Source: Cichorium intybus (lineage: Eukaryota; Streptophyta; Magnoliopsida; Asterales; Asteraceae). From it: 64,000 nucleotides of DNA. The stretch covers positions 63,295,382 to 63,359,381 of the forward strand of contig CM042016.1 in NCBI GenBank assembly GCA_023525715.1, read 5' to 3'. The number at the start of each line of letters is the position of its first letter. Within the stretch, counting starts at the first letter, position 1. A program made the position numbers and the translations under genes. This document shows positions 33,006 through 44,530 of the stretch, in pieces. The notes under the pieces are model-generated. The model worked only from the letters and a program-made list of their open reading frames with translations. It searched no databases and was not told where the DNA came from.

Positions 33006-34066
33006 TCATCCCTGCTGGGTGGCCATCTGTAAATTTACCTCCCCGATCCACTCCAACTGGTCCTCCATCCTCGCAACCCGGGCCTCCAATCGATGGATGG
33101 CCGATGAATCCCCCTGCTGTGGCTGTGGTGGTGCTGGATCTGCTGGTGTCGGTGCTGCCGGTCTCCGTCGTCTCCTACTCGGCTGGGAATATGCTGGCTG
33201 GGGGTCCTAGGCGGCCTCGGTCGCCACCCGCACGTACTGGCCCGGGCGCTGCTGCTCAATAAGGCCCATGTTCTCCAAAGCTGGTGCCGTAGTGCGAGTT
33301 GGACGTAGAGCAGTCAAGGATGCCACAGTGGCAGCAGTAAGAATCCGGTTTGAACGGGCTAACCGCGTGATGTAGTGCCCGCGAGCCAGAGGACTGCTGG
33401 ATGATGCACCCGTCGCACGGGTGGAAAGAGAAACAGCTAGGGCAAGCGGCAGGGGAAGGAACCTAGAGGGGTCAAGGAGCACCCAGAGATACGTCATGTC
33501 CTCACCAGACACCTTCTCGCCCCCCTCCCTGTGCATGATAGAAGTGGAGACGATCTGGTGCATGAGCCGGTGAAGCGGGTCGCGAAGCTGGTTCTCCCTG
33601 GCTGACCCCGCCTCGTAGAATACGTTGGACAAAGGTGTCCAAATCTCTACATTGGCAGCCCTCTCAGGCTGCCCCTGAATGCACGCACCCAAGAACTGCG
33701 TGTAGTGGCGGTGCTGGAGGTCCGCGTCCGTATAGATACCGGTGCGCCTCCCGAAATCCCGGAGGTTGCACTCCCTGTGCACCCCTCCCAATCTAAACCG
33801 GATAAGCCTGGATCGGGCCTCCTGAGAACCCGATGCGTAGCAAACGATGGATAGAAACTCCAACAGAAGCTCGGTATATACTGTATCATCCTGGGTGGCC
33901 ATGAGCCTGTCCCAGCGTCGGCATGTGAACCTGGCCTCTCCCTCAACCCATGTAGGGTGCAAAAACGGCTCGATCTTAGCCCAGAGCCCAGCGTCTCGCA
34001 GAATGTCCTGATCGATGATCGTCGCCTCTAGAACCCGGCGACCAATGAGGGCATCCCTCCGTGAAA
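33006..34066 (-). pseudogene. E3 env-like / Athila ORF-1-type protein, N-terminus lost
   Basis: The best-preserved E-family copy. From 34066: RRDALIGRRVLEATIIDQD, then the open stretch 33962-33207 with TELLLEFLSI, LIRFRLGGVHRECNLRDFGR, TGIYTDADLQHRHYTQFLGA, HRLMHQIVSTSIMHREGGEK, YITRLARSNRIL and IEQQRPGQYVRVATEA. The C-terminus in a neighbouring frame is Pro/Arg-rich, then a heptad-like IHRLEARVARMEDQLEWIG, ending at a stop at 33006-33008. The start codon is lost at the C4 junction. The role is unproven; the conserved HRL.H...DM.YLW block fits the Athila ORF-1 family. Confidence 0.78.
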
Positions 34067-34496
34067 ACTACAAACTGATTCTTTAGAATATCAATTTTAT
34101 TCTTTTTAACATCAGTATTCCCTTCATATCTCCTTTCCAATGCATCCCACATTTCCTTGGAAGTAGTCAATTTCTTGAAAGTGTGTTTGATTCCATGTGG
34201 TAGTGACATTTTGATTGCAGCCAATGCCTTTTTTTAGCTTCAAACATCTTCTTATCATTTTCTTGCATCTGAACATAAGGTGTAACCCTTTGTCTGCCTT
34301 CAAAGTCATGTGTTGGATTAACATATCCATCTTGAATGCAAATCTACACCCTAGCATCTTGATATTCAATAAAGGACTGAAATCTATCCTTCCAAGTTAA
34401 ATAGTTTTCAGCCTTCATCATTTTTGGTGGTTTATTTGTCGTTCCCACGCCATGTTCCATTCTCAGTAGCTCGTTTAGGTTTGTCGTGTTTGACAT
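34067..34496 (-). pseudogene. C4 copia gag, N-terminal part
   Basis: ATG at 34496 gives MSNTTNLNELLRMEHG, then MMKAENYLTWKDRFQSFIEY, a typical copia gag start (DUF4219/UBN2-like). A stop follows in DARV*, and the continuing frames give KKLTTSKEMWDALERRYEG and KKNKIDILKNQFVVF. It is cut at 34066, where E3 begins. Gag would form the particle; this copy cannot. Confidence 0.78.
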
Positions 34497-35433
34497 TTTG
34501 ACGAGTTATGTCAATTAATCAAACCAAAACAGTGTAGGTTTATCTAATTCTAATTAATCATCAGACTGGGAATCAAAGAATTTGAGTATTACCAGGTTAA
34601 TTCGAAACGAACCCTTGACACAACAATCTTCAATCTCAGACTAAAACCTTTATTCTGGAATTAATCAGTATTGCTGGAGCACGAAGTGTATTCTGATAAA
34701 TTACTTGGCAGAGAATATGTATTGTCTTCCGATCAATAACCAATAAAACCTATAAAGTTTTCTTATCAGAATCTTGTATCATCAATTAGCCTTGAACCAA
34801 AGCGAAAACTCAACCAAATGTAAGTCCTGAATTCCTCAATTAACCAAAAGATTGATTAGAAAGGCTAAAACCTATAATAGGTGCGGAATCCCCTTTTTAG
34901 GTTTGACATACACGAAATAAGAAACAATAAACCAACATAAATATGAGATTCAAATCTTTTATGATTATAAACAAGTTGTTTACAAAATCACTCAAGATCT
35001 CACATGAAAAATCACTCAACCACTCTCTGATTATTTTTCTCCCTCTCTCTCAAGCGTAATCCCTCCTTATATCTCATCACTGATCACTGATCATATATAT
35101 CCATCACCTCTAACAATCATTCCTACTCTCTCGCTATATCTCTTATCTATACATTCAAAGAGTACCAAAACAAACTTATCAAAACTGATTTTGGTTAAGT
35201 GGATAACTCTAGACTCACCATGACCCAAAAACCCGATCCGTGTATCCTATCCATCCGATCCATATGTGTGATGGACTGATCCATGTCTGTCCGTGTAAAT
35301 GGGCTATTCTGGGCTCACGTATTCACTAGCCCAACTCCTTATCAGCAGTCCAAACTCATATCCAAAGACTAAAAACCAATTTACACTAAACCTAATTATG
35401 ACTATAAGCTTTTGTCACAATTATGCACCAACA
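34067..35433 (-). mobile_element. C4: Ty1/copia fragment (5' LTR/leader plus gag start)
   Basis: Minus strand starts TGTTGGTGCATAATTGTG at 35433, exactly at the G1 protease break, and runs through an LTR-like non-coding stretch (to about 34880) and leader into gag, ending at 34066. I cannot place the LTR end or a PBS with certainty. The 3' part of the element is deleted. Confidence 0.65.
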
Positions 35434-35993
35434 CGCATGGACATCTATAATCGTTCTAGCCATCTTCAAGAATGGTCTTCCCAATAATATCAAACCGGAT
35501 TTGGAAGAGGATTTCTCATCCAAATCGATGACATAAAACTCCACGAGAAAAACCAATTGGTTTACTTGAACTAGAACATCTTCCAACACGCGTCTAGGAA
35601 ATATGCTTGATTTAACCGCCAATTGAATAATCACGCCCGTTTCGGTTAAAGGACCAACAATGAGTGAAGAATAAACCGAATACGGCATGACATTGATAGA
35701 ATGGCGGGGTCTTTGTATTTGGGCAGTAATCTTCTTTGAAGAATGGCGGACACATTTTCGTTCATGGAGACCTTTTCATTTCCTTTCAACTTCCTCTTGT
35801 TAGTGCCAAGATCTTTCAAAATTTTATCATATCTTGGAATTTGTTGAATTGCATCAAACAAAGGAATATTTATCTCCATCTTGCAAAAAATGTTCATAAT
35901 GTCTTTCTCGTATACTTTCTTCTTAGAACCGGCTAATCTTAATGGGAAAGGCGGTGGTATGACTAGAGACATAAGAATTTTAGACGTTTCCAC
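35434..35993 (-). pseudogene. G1 protease region, catalytic segment deleted
   Basis: Follows gag in the same frame: KKKVYEKDIMNIFCKMEINI, PLFDAIQQIPRYDKILKDLG, YKDPAIL, then a frame change into SINVMPYSVYSSLIVGPLTE, VLVQVNQLVFLVEFYVIDLD and GLILLGRPFLKMARTIID. This is the gypsy gag C-terminus and retropepsin C-terminal half. The segment between DPAIL and SINVMPYS that should carry the active-site Asp motif is missing. C4 interrupts it at 35433. Confidence 0.8.
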
Positions 35994-36011
35994 TTTATCA
36001 TCAACTTTCGT

Positions 36012-37667
36012 TTATTTCACCGGTGGCACTTCAATCACTTTTTCTTCTTCTCTAGGAATGACTTTTGGGTCAAGTTCTCCGGTTTTCTTTCCGCTTCTCA
36101 AAGTGATGGCATTTACATCTCCTCTTGGATTCTTTTCGGTTTGGGAAGGGAATTTACCACACGTTTCCAATTTGCTCATGGATGAAGCTAACTCACTCAT
36201 TTGGGCTTCAAGATTGGAAATGCTAGTTCTCATCTCTTGTTGGAATTTTTGGGTGGTAGTGGCTAAGGATTTGATAATGTCTTCAAGAGACATTTCGAAG
36301 CTACTTGGTTGAGAATGGTGCATTTGGTGTTGTTGATAATGAGGTTGGTGTTGTTGTCTTGGTTGATAAGATTATTGATGTTGTTGTGGGTATTGTGGTC
36401 TTGTTAAGGCGTTTTGTGGAAGAGGTTTTGGAGCATAACTCAAGTTGGGATCCGGCCTCCAACTTGAATTATAGGATGTATGATAATCTGATTGTTTGTG
36501 ATGTTTTCCTTGATATCCTCCCATGGCATTGACTTCTACGGCGTCTTCATGCAAAGTGGGACACATATCCGTGGGGTGACCCACGTTGGCACAAATGCCA
36601 CACATCATTACTTGTTGGCTACTTCCCGTTGCTAATTTTTGAACAATGGTTGTTAGATCCGAAAGTCTTGATTCAATGTTGGATGTGTCCACTTCATTAA
36701 CACGGTGATTAGAATCGCTATGCATATCTTGACGAGGGCCAAAGTGTTGTGAATTCACGGCCATTGTCGAGATAAGTTCCCGACTTTGTTGTGGTGTTTT
36801 ACTAAAAATGTCGCCGCCACTAGAAGCATCTACTAATCTTCTTTTCATGGGTAACAACCCGTCATAGAAGTGTTAAATGAGAAGTTGTTCGGGAATTTGA
36901 TGCTGAGGACAACTTGCGCAAAGTCCATTAAATCTTTCCCAATAGTCGTGAAGAGTCTTGTTTTGGCTTTGGGGAATTCTGCAAATATAGTTTCGAAGAG
37001 CGGACGCTCTTGTTGCGGGATAAAATTTGTCTAAAAATGCTCTCTCCATTGGGGGCCATGAATTTACCGATCCCGGTAGAAGGTAAAATAGCCAATCTTT
37101 CGCTCGATCCGCTAAACAAAAGGGGAATGCCCTTATCTTAATTTGATCATCTGTGACTCCTTGCGGTTCCATGCTCGAGCAAATGATGTGAAACATCTTC
37201 AAATGTCTGTGAGGATCTTCGTTTTCTAACCCATGGTCGGTAGGAAGATGATGGAATAGACCGGACTTCAACTCTATTCCGGGTTCAAGAGCGGGACATT
37301 GGATGCCAATGGGAGTTTGAGTGACATCCTTTTCCATCATTTTCCTCAAAGTTCTTTCGGGATTACGGTCTTCCGCCATTGGAATTGGGTTTCTTTGATT
37401 TGGGTTTATCGGGTTGGGTTGTTCAAGGTTGATTGTATCAATTGTGTTTGGGATAATTTTGGGTGTTTCTGGAATTTCTTGTCGGGTATCGAGGCTTGAC
37501 TCGGTCTCGATATCCGTCCTACTCGAAGAGTCAGATTGATTTCCCAACGCCATGGTGACACCGGAACTTTGACCTTTTCGAAGTCTCGTTTCCTTCCTCA
37601 AGCGTTTTGCTTCTTTTTCGATTTTCGGATTGAATTCCAATATACCTCTTCCAAGGGTTCTTGGCAT
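36012..37667 (-). pseudogene. G1 gag (Ty3/gypsy), one frame with a few stops
   Basis: Start MPRTLGRGILEFNPKIEK at 37667, shortly after the PBS. Ser/Thr- and Pro/Asn-rich N-terminus, then the gag capsid core (EDPHRHLKMFHIICSSM, RAFPFCLADRAKDWLFYL, FLDKFYPATRASALRNYI, LHDYWERFNGLCASCPQH). In-frame stops lie near 36875, 36374 and 36014. A CCHC knuckle (CGICANVGHPTDMC) and a gag C-terminal NAITLRSGK follow. The frame shows only point stops, so decay is moderate. Gag would make the particle. Confidence 0.9.
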
Positions 37668-37695
37668 GGAAAAACAAACTGATTAAGAATACCAA

Positions 37696-37713
37696 TCCCC
37701 CTCAACGATGCCA
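37696..37713 (-). other. G1 primer-binding site (Asp tRNA, diverged)
   Basis: Minus strand TGGCATCGTTGAGGGGGA, four differences from the E2 PBS TGGCGCCGTTGCCGGGGA. It is 5 bp inside the LTR. Confidence 0.8.
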
Positions 37714-37718
37714 AAATT

Positions 37719-39225
37719 TCGTGATTGTCGAGGCCAACAAAAATGAACCCTACTTCTAGTACACAAATTTACGTATAGCAGTAAAGGGATCGAATCCACG
37801 GAGATTGGTTCAATTTGTAAAACAATACGATCAATTCAAACGAGATATATTTTTAAACAAAATAAAATAAAAAGGGGGTTTGATTGTTTGAGTTGAAAAT
37901 TGAAAACAAGAGTAAGTAATCAAATTTTGGTGAAGTGAAACAAATATGGAGAAACTATCAATATTGAGATTTCATCACAATTCCAACGAGTCGGTTTATC
38001 ATCAAGATTTATAGTGCAATGTATTTAATTTAATCTAGTTTGGCTATAGCATCTCAAAATCTTGAAACAGCTAGATTCTTCTTAACTGTATGGAAATTAG
38101 AAATGTTCTTAATAATCGTCTTAATCAAAGTCAAAAGTCAAATAAGCATCCAGCTCAAGTGAAATGACTAGCAATATAGATTTAAGAATCGCCAAACTCA
38201 AAGGAAATCAATAAGCTTACATTTCTCCTTAAAGAATACAACTCCATGATTTTAAAAATGAATATAAGCATCCACAAAAATCATTTGTCACTAGATTGTT
38301 TTAGAAATCGATTACGTAATTAGAAAAACAAATGACAATAATCATTCAAGCATCCATACTCATGAATAAGAACACAAGAACAACTTAGAATTTTAAACAA
38401 AGTTGCATGCATAGATTAGGAATTAAATACTCATAAATCTTTCAAAACCAAACTAGTTGTTCAAGGATTTACCCAATATTGATAATAAAAGTTCTAGCCA
38501 AGCATGGCTAGAACAACAAGCATCAAAATGTAAATGAATATACCAAGCATATATGTAGCAAAATCACAAACCCAAGTGAAGAAAAGGTGGAGCAAAGCTT
38601 CAAGAAATCTTCTCGAAAGCTCTAAGGAAGCTCTCCCACGAAATCATCTGGTCCAAAATGTTTAAAAGATGCTGAAAAACCCTTTCCCCATACCCCTTAT
38701 AGCAGCCCTTAGCTTGAAATGAAAAAAATGCCCATCGGCACGTTTTACGCGGGTCGCGCAAAATTACAAAGGATTTCACCTGGGTCGCGCAAAAGTACAA
38801 AAAGCCCAGAAAAGGCCTCATCCGGTCCAACTCAACAAAAGGGGTCTTTCTCTCTTTCTTCTTTCGTCCAAACCCGGTTTTTGACCATATTTGACCACCT
38901 TTTGGGCTAGGTAAGCCCACTTGAGCCCATGTCTTCTATTTTGGTCCATTAGTTTACTTCAAGTCCAAGCCCGCTAAAAGATCCGAGTCTCCAAAAATTT
39001 CACGCCTCAAAATATAATCCCGCTCCGTCCGCAATAATCTCCCGTTTGGCTCATCCCGGTCCTGCTAGTCTTCAATAATATATGCATTTAAATACAAAAG
39101 ACTAGAAAGTATCCCCGAATGATATAAAAAATAAAAAGATAGAAAATATGCATGTGATTTATACTAAAAATAAAATAAAATGTGCTAAATAAATTATAAA
39201 AAGAAGAAATAAAAACAAAGTGTCA
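37719..39225 (-). repeat. G1 5' LTR (1507 bp)
   Basis: Minus strand starts TGACACTTTGTTTTTATTTC and ends TCGACAATCACGA (TCACCA in the outer copy). Flanked by TSD TCGAG at 39226-39230. Confidence 0.9.
38691..38794 (-). promoter_or_regulatory. G1 LTR promoter: TATA and two CG motifs
   Basis: Minus-strand GCTATAAGG at 38695-38703. TTTGCGCGACCCGC (38749-38762) and TTTGCGCGACCCAG (38780-38793) lie about 50 and 80 bp upstream. The position parallels the CG motifs of the Athila-like LTRs. Confidence 0.6.
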
Positions 39226-39230
39226 TCGAG

Positions 39231-40277
39231 CAAATGCAACTGAGTTTTCAGAAATGAGATTTTTCTTAGGTTCAGTTTGTTTATTTACGAAAGTAGAGCA
39301 ATCGATTTCATCCTCCACGGATATTACACTCATTTCACTTTCATCAAACTCGGAAATATTCTCAAAAGTGAGAGTATTTTCGGAGTTCAGTTTCTTGCAC
39401 AACGAATGAAATTTCTGTAAAGTGGCAGATTTAGTTTCATCTTTATCATTTTCTGTTAAAAATTCTTTCAACATGCTCTTGTGTTCTTTGGACTGAATGT
39501 AATTTTCAATTTTGTCAAGTCCGATACGATATGATTCTGACAGTTCGTCAGAAGAAACAATTGTTTCGCACATATAACAATCAACATCAATTTCGTCCTC
39601 TTTCAATTCGAGAAACTGCAAAATCATTTTATGTAATCCCCTACCTATATCACAATCAATATGCAGTTGAGTAATATTGTTATAAAGGCGTTTTGCAATC
39701 AAACAGAAAATGTTTCTTTGTTTAACAAGTGAAAAATTGTCTCTTTTGACATAAATAATGTCATCCCTAGCTCTAACCAACTCTAACTCCAAGGCGTCGA
39801 TTTTCATTCACCTCTCCTGATTATTAAGTGTCGCCCTGTTCAATTGATCATTTAAATTAGAATTGATATGGCGTGTTCATTTTAAACTGTCACTAAAATT
39901 CGAAACAATAAACCTTAAATTATCTAATTCCATGTCATAAGTAGAAGAGCAAATATTTAAATATTAAAGTATAGAGCGTACCTTGTCAACGACAACATTA
40001 CATTCCTTTACGTCTTCCGAAATAGGTTTCACAGCGAAACAATTCGCTGAAGCCTGGCATCCATCAGTAGAATACCCTCTTCATTCGGAACTATCCTCCT
40101 TCACCATAAAACATCGACCATGCGTCGGCTTCCTAACTTCCTCATCTTCCGAATCCGTTGACCAGACCTCAACGACACCATCTGCATCGTCCTCTTCTAC
40201 CACAAAAGCTGGCTTTGCATTTGAAGCCTCTTTCTTCTTCAGATCTTCGATCTTCTGGGCGTAATAGGCTTCATCTT
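39231..40277 (-). pseudogene. C1 gag C-terminus and coiled-coil spacer
   Basis: The complement of 40264-39983 gives KIEDLKKKEASNAKPAFV, VEVWSTDSEDEEVRKPTHGR and CFMVKEDSS, like the part after the zinc knuckle of C3 gag (YYAQKADELKKKE, YWPTSEDEAENE). The open stretch 39807-39231 (MKIDALELELVRARDDIIYV, SYRIGLDKIENYIQSKEHK) is rich in heptad-like charged residues, a probable coiled coil. It is cut by G1 at 39226 and by the solo LTR at 40278. Function as a structural spacer is inferred. Confidence 0.65.
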
Positions 40278-42633
40278 TGTAACACCCGGCTTTTAAAATA
40301 AAAACACCCCTGAAAATTTTTCATTTAAAACAACGGTTTCAATACATAAAACCATAACAAAAGGGGTATATTTTATTAAAAACGGGTACAAGTGTATCAA
40401 GGAGAGTATAAAATACCATAGTCTCTTTTGAAGCCGGGCTGCTACTGACAGCATCTATAAGTCCCACTTCTGTAGTCATGGACTCTATCTTTTCCCCTAT
40501 CAGGATCATGCTAACCTGCAGGGACATTTAACAAATAACATGAGCTATAAAAATACATTCATATATCTGTCTGGATATTGAATCCAAACTCCTAGCCTTA
40601 CTGGCTGACCACATATCTCTTAGGATTTCACATCCTACTTTATAGCCTTACAGGCTAAACCACAATAACCTGTAATTATCAAGTCACGTCAGTTATTTGC
40701 ACATTTAATCATATCTAACCATTTATGTCCCATGTTTCTTAGTCACAATGGACTGCACCATATATCATGGCTATATAAGCCACACCATGTGTCATAGCTA
40801 TATAAGCCGCACCAAAACATTTTCAATATACAAGTCATAGCCCAAAGGCCGCACCAGCTGGGCTCAATAACCCGGTATCATAATCAAAAGACCGCAGCAT
40901 TTGGACTTAAAGTCAAATATCATAATCATTTATGGCTCACGAGTTTGCCCCGCTTTTGCCTAGACTCACGGCTCCGTTCTTGTCATTTCATTGACTCACG
41001 GCTTACCCGGTATTGTCTTTTTATTTTTGATGACTCATAGCTCTGTTCTTGTCTTTCACAGACTCACGGCTTATCTGGTATTGTCTTTTTACTTTTTATT
41101 ATCGACTCACAGCTCCGTTCTTGTCTTTCATAGACTCACGGCTTATCTGGTATTGTCGTATTAATGACTCACAACTCCGTTCTTGTCTATCGTAGACTCA
41201 CGGCTTATCTGGAATTGTATTTTCAATGCATCTGTAAACTGTCAAATTTCGTCCCCCAAATCTGTTTCAATCTGTAACAGTCCAATCAACACATATCATA
41301 TATGATATAAGTGAGATTACTCACCTGGATACTCGCTGCATTTAGTTCCGGTTGTTTCTTGTCTTTGTATACACTACAATCGTTCGTCCCGTACCTATAT
41401 ATTCATTTATATACCAAATGATCATAGGTTAATTACCATTTTAATTGACTCTAATGCATAAGAGTTCAATATTATAACATTACAAATAATGTCTAGATGA
41501 TAAACTTTCCATTTACCATCTTTTCATGAATTATACGCTTTATCGAGGCATTCGTATTGTTCTATAGTGCCCCCGAGGAGTCAAAAACTCAATTTTAGTA
41601 TTTTTCTAGGACTTGTCAAACCATCATAGACTTATGGTTCAAGTTTGAGGTAAATCGGACAAGCCTAGCAAAAATTCACGTTTTTGAGCTCTCTGCCAGG
41701 AGAGCACGACTCGTGCATCTTTTAGCCTTGAGGTGCAGGACTCGTGCAAGGCCAAAATGCAAGATTCTTTTATTTTTAGGTAAGCACGACGCGTGCATAA
41801 TGAGCACGACCCGTGCTCATGCTGACAGTCTAGATTTTCAGCCCGATTTTGCACTGTAGCACCCTGTTTTGACATATTAAGTTCTTATTCTTGTTCTTAA
41901 TCATATGGGGTTTATTTCCAGACTAAAACCCTCCATTTATACAAGGTTTTAATCCATTGAAACCAACTCAATCAATCAAAAGGAAGAATTAGGGTTCTTA
42001 GTTCCAAAAATCCCAAAACTTCAAGTCTAACAAATTCAATGGTTTCAATGTCATGTTCTTATCATATGAACATGTTAGAACCCAGAAATCATATGGGTAT
42101 CATGGATCATAACTGAATTTACAGATTTCAGTTCATCCCATAAAACCCACCAAGAACACTTCAAGAACTTGGCTAAAAAGTCAACCTACTAACCTTATTT
42201 GGCTTAGAAATCTTCAATTCTAAGTTTGCTTCTGGTTTCTTGCTTCAATTCCATGATCTCTGCAGAAATCGCACCTTCAAAACTCCTCCCGATCATCTCA
42301 AATGTTCAGCCACACATAGGAGAGTCAACTCTCCTATTTATACTTCCAGAATTTACAATTTAGCCCCTGAAGTTCCATTTCTTGAACTTTGGCCACAATA
42401 ATCAAGTTTTATGACATAAGACTTTCATTTCTTATATTTTTGCCACAAACAAACAATATTTTAGCATATTTGGTCCTTTCCATGGTCAAATGACCAAATT
42501 ACCCTTTTATGGTAAAATGACCAAATTACCCTTTTTTCTAGTATCAACTTTCTAATACTTAGAACACCATATTAAATCATAAATACACTATGATTAACAT
42601 ATTAATACTTAACAAAAGTATTGTGGTGTTACA
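40278..42633 (-). mobile_element. Solo LTR (2356 bp) related to the L1 LTR
   Basis: TGTAACACC...GGTGTTACA perfect 9-bp ends and TSD ATCTT at 40273-40277 and 42634-42638. No internal domain. It shares blocks with the L1 LTR: GGAAGTATAAATAGGAG-type TATA (minus, about 42335-42343), a CATGTTC/GAACATG palindrome at 42052-42074, and doubled AAATGACCAAATTACCC. Such a copy usually arises by LTR-LTR recombination. Confidence 0.9.
40930..41215. repeat. Minisatellite in the solo LTR, about 4 units of 60-70 bp
   Basis: Repeating units contain GACTCACGGCTCCGTTCTTG and GACTCACGGCTTATCTGGTA with spacers of different length. A smaller repeat (GCTATATAAGCCRCACC) lies at about 40770-40815. Confidence 0.85.
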
Positions 42634-43712
42634 ATCTTTGACGTGCTCCTTCTTCTCGTTTTGCTTTCGGAGCAAGCAATCCTTAGCAAAGTGGTTCTTG
42701 CCTTTACAGTATTGGCAGTCATAACCGGAGTCACCAACCAGCTTTTTCTCTTCTTCAGATTTCTGCTTCTTAAAACCACCCTCTTTTGGCTTCTCGTGAT
42801 TAAAGTTCCCTTGTTTACCACGAATTTTTGAACCTAGAGAAGTTTTTTTGAAGAACTTCTTCGGCTTAGAAACCATGAGAGCCTTTTCTCCCTTGTCAAC
42901 TCTTCATCAGAGAAGTCTGATTCGGGATCATCCTCCGTAGCCTTCTTTCATTTTGCAATAAGAGCAAGAGAACCCATACTAGAGGTGGCTTTTGCTTCTG
43001 AAGTGATCTCTTTTTCATGAGATTTAAGAATACCCATTACTTTCGCCAGAGTGTATGATTTGAACTGCTCATGAGCTTTGATAGTTGAAACTATAGCTTT
43101 CCATTCAGGTCGGAGGCTATTCAGGAATGTGACTTTTTGCTCAATAATGGTACGAGCAGTTTTGTATTTAAGCAACCTGCTCAAGAGATGATTGTAGCGG
43201 TTGAAGGTCTGAACCAAGGTTTCATCTGGAGTTTGAACAAAGGATCCAAAATCAATAAGTAGAGTAGTTTGGACGGAATGCTCATGATCAGTATCGCTTG
43301 ACTATAATTCCTGCAACCTATCCTAGATTTCTTTTGCGGTTTCATAGGAGCTAACGAGTCTAAGCGTGTCTGGAGGAAGAGCAAACCGGATAATTGAACA
43401 AGCTTTGATGTTGCACATTAACTTGTTTTTCTCATCTAGAGAAATATCTGTATGAGCAACGAGAAGAGCATTGTATTCGTTTAGGGTTTTCATAACCTTT
43501 CGTGAAGCCGTATGAGCGAATGTCTCTAAAGTTATAGCATGCCATATGGTTGATCCATGTTATTCTATTCCAAGAACATAATCTTCAAGTGCAGAGCCCA
43601 GACTTCATAATCGTTTGTAAAAAGGATCAGGATCCTTGTGGTGGATCCAATGCTGCTGGACAGTTGAATGACAATGAATGTGGATATTCATGAGCCATTT
43701 CATCTTGTTTTT
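42634..43712 (-). pseudogene. C1 gag (copia) with zinc knuckle
   Basis: ATG 43712, then broken frames with VMKTLNEYNALLVAHTDISL, PPDTLRLVSSYETAKEI, ETLVQTFNRYNHLLSRLLKY, VTFLNSLRPEWKAIVSTI and FKSYTLAKVMGILKSHEKEI, i.e. the copia gag core. Then a Lys-rich stretch and a CCHC knuckle CQYCKGKNHFAKDC near 42690. A stop after SLALIAK and several others mark decay. The frame ends at the solo LTR and continues at 40277. Confidence 0.82.
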
Positions 43713-43873
43713 ACGTGAATAAGACGTGTATAAACTGATCAATTTAAAAAGATACACAATAGATCAGGATCTGACATCTAAAATCGATTAAAACGATTAA
43801 GACTATCAAGAACACATTTGTGTTCAAACTTTTATGAACTCAACAGAAGAATGGTGTGTCGATTACACAGTCT

Positions 43874-43887
43874 CCTGCTTTGATACC
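43874..43887 (-). other. PBS-like sequence of C1 abutting the C2 LTR
   Basis: Minus strand GGTATCAAAGCAGG follows directly after the LTR end CCAACA. It fits a diverged initiator-Met PBS (TGGTATCAGAGC), located about 160 bp before C1 gag. Confidence 0.55.
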
Positions 43888-44530
43888 TGTTGGAATACGA
43901 TAGCATAAAAACAACGCAGCGGAAACAGAAATCAAAATCGTATTCAACCAGGATCACAGAATCATGCACACTTTTGTAACTGTAAAATTAAGAGGGTTCA
44001 AGAAATACCTTTTAAATCTCAGATCTGATCTTGTTAGGATGACGAGAGCCCAAAGTAGAACTCCTCTAATGTAATCGCACCCAAGACAACGATCCAGCAC
44101 CCGTTGATGTAGTATATACCTTTGCTTGAAGTTTTAGCAAGTAATACCTAGGGTTTTGAAAGAAATCGGCCGTATACCGAGGGGTGGGAGGAGGGTGATG
44201 AAAATTAGGGTTTTGGTAGCACTTACAACTCAGATCTAGGGTTGTATTTATAGTGCTCCTCATATTTATCCCCTCCCTTGTGGATATTTCACTTTGGTCC
44301 TTTATCCTTATTAAGTTTCTAATTAATATACCTTTACTTTGGTATATTAATAAACTTAACAATTAAGTTTCTAATTAATATACCTTTACTTTGATATATT
44401 AATAAACTTGACCCCTCAAGTTTATTTTCGATCTCTTTTAGCCAAATCGTCTCTTGCGTGTAACCCAAAAGGACCCTACTATTTATAGTAATATTACCAA
44501 CTTGTTATAACGATGGGCATTTAACCAACA
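43888..44530 (-). repeat. C2 3' LTR (643 bp)
   Basis: Plus strand TGTTGGAATACGATAGC to GGGCATTTAACCAACA. Minus-strand TATA (ACTATAAATAC) near 44247-44257. Preceded on the minus strand by PPT AAGTGGGAGAC. Confidence 0.9.

Larger units (their letters stand above)
30894..34066 (-). mobile_element. E3: truncated Athila-like fragment (env-like part plus LTR)
   Basis: Minus-strand env-like ORF, 3' non-coding region and LTR, collinear with E1 and E2. Both ends are truncated: at 34066 it joins copia C4 within the RRDAL segment of the env-like ORF (shared TCAC), and at 30894 the LTR stops about 80-90 bp early and joins G1 RNase H. No TSD is seen. It is a deletion remnant. Confidence 0.85.

Noticed and set aside
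40930..41215. CRISPR-like array
   Set aside because: Units differ in length and sequence, there are no unique spacers of constant length, and the context is a plant LTR.
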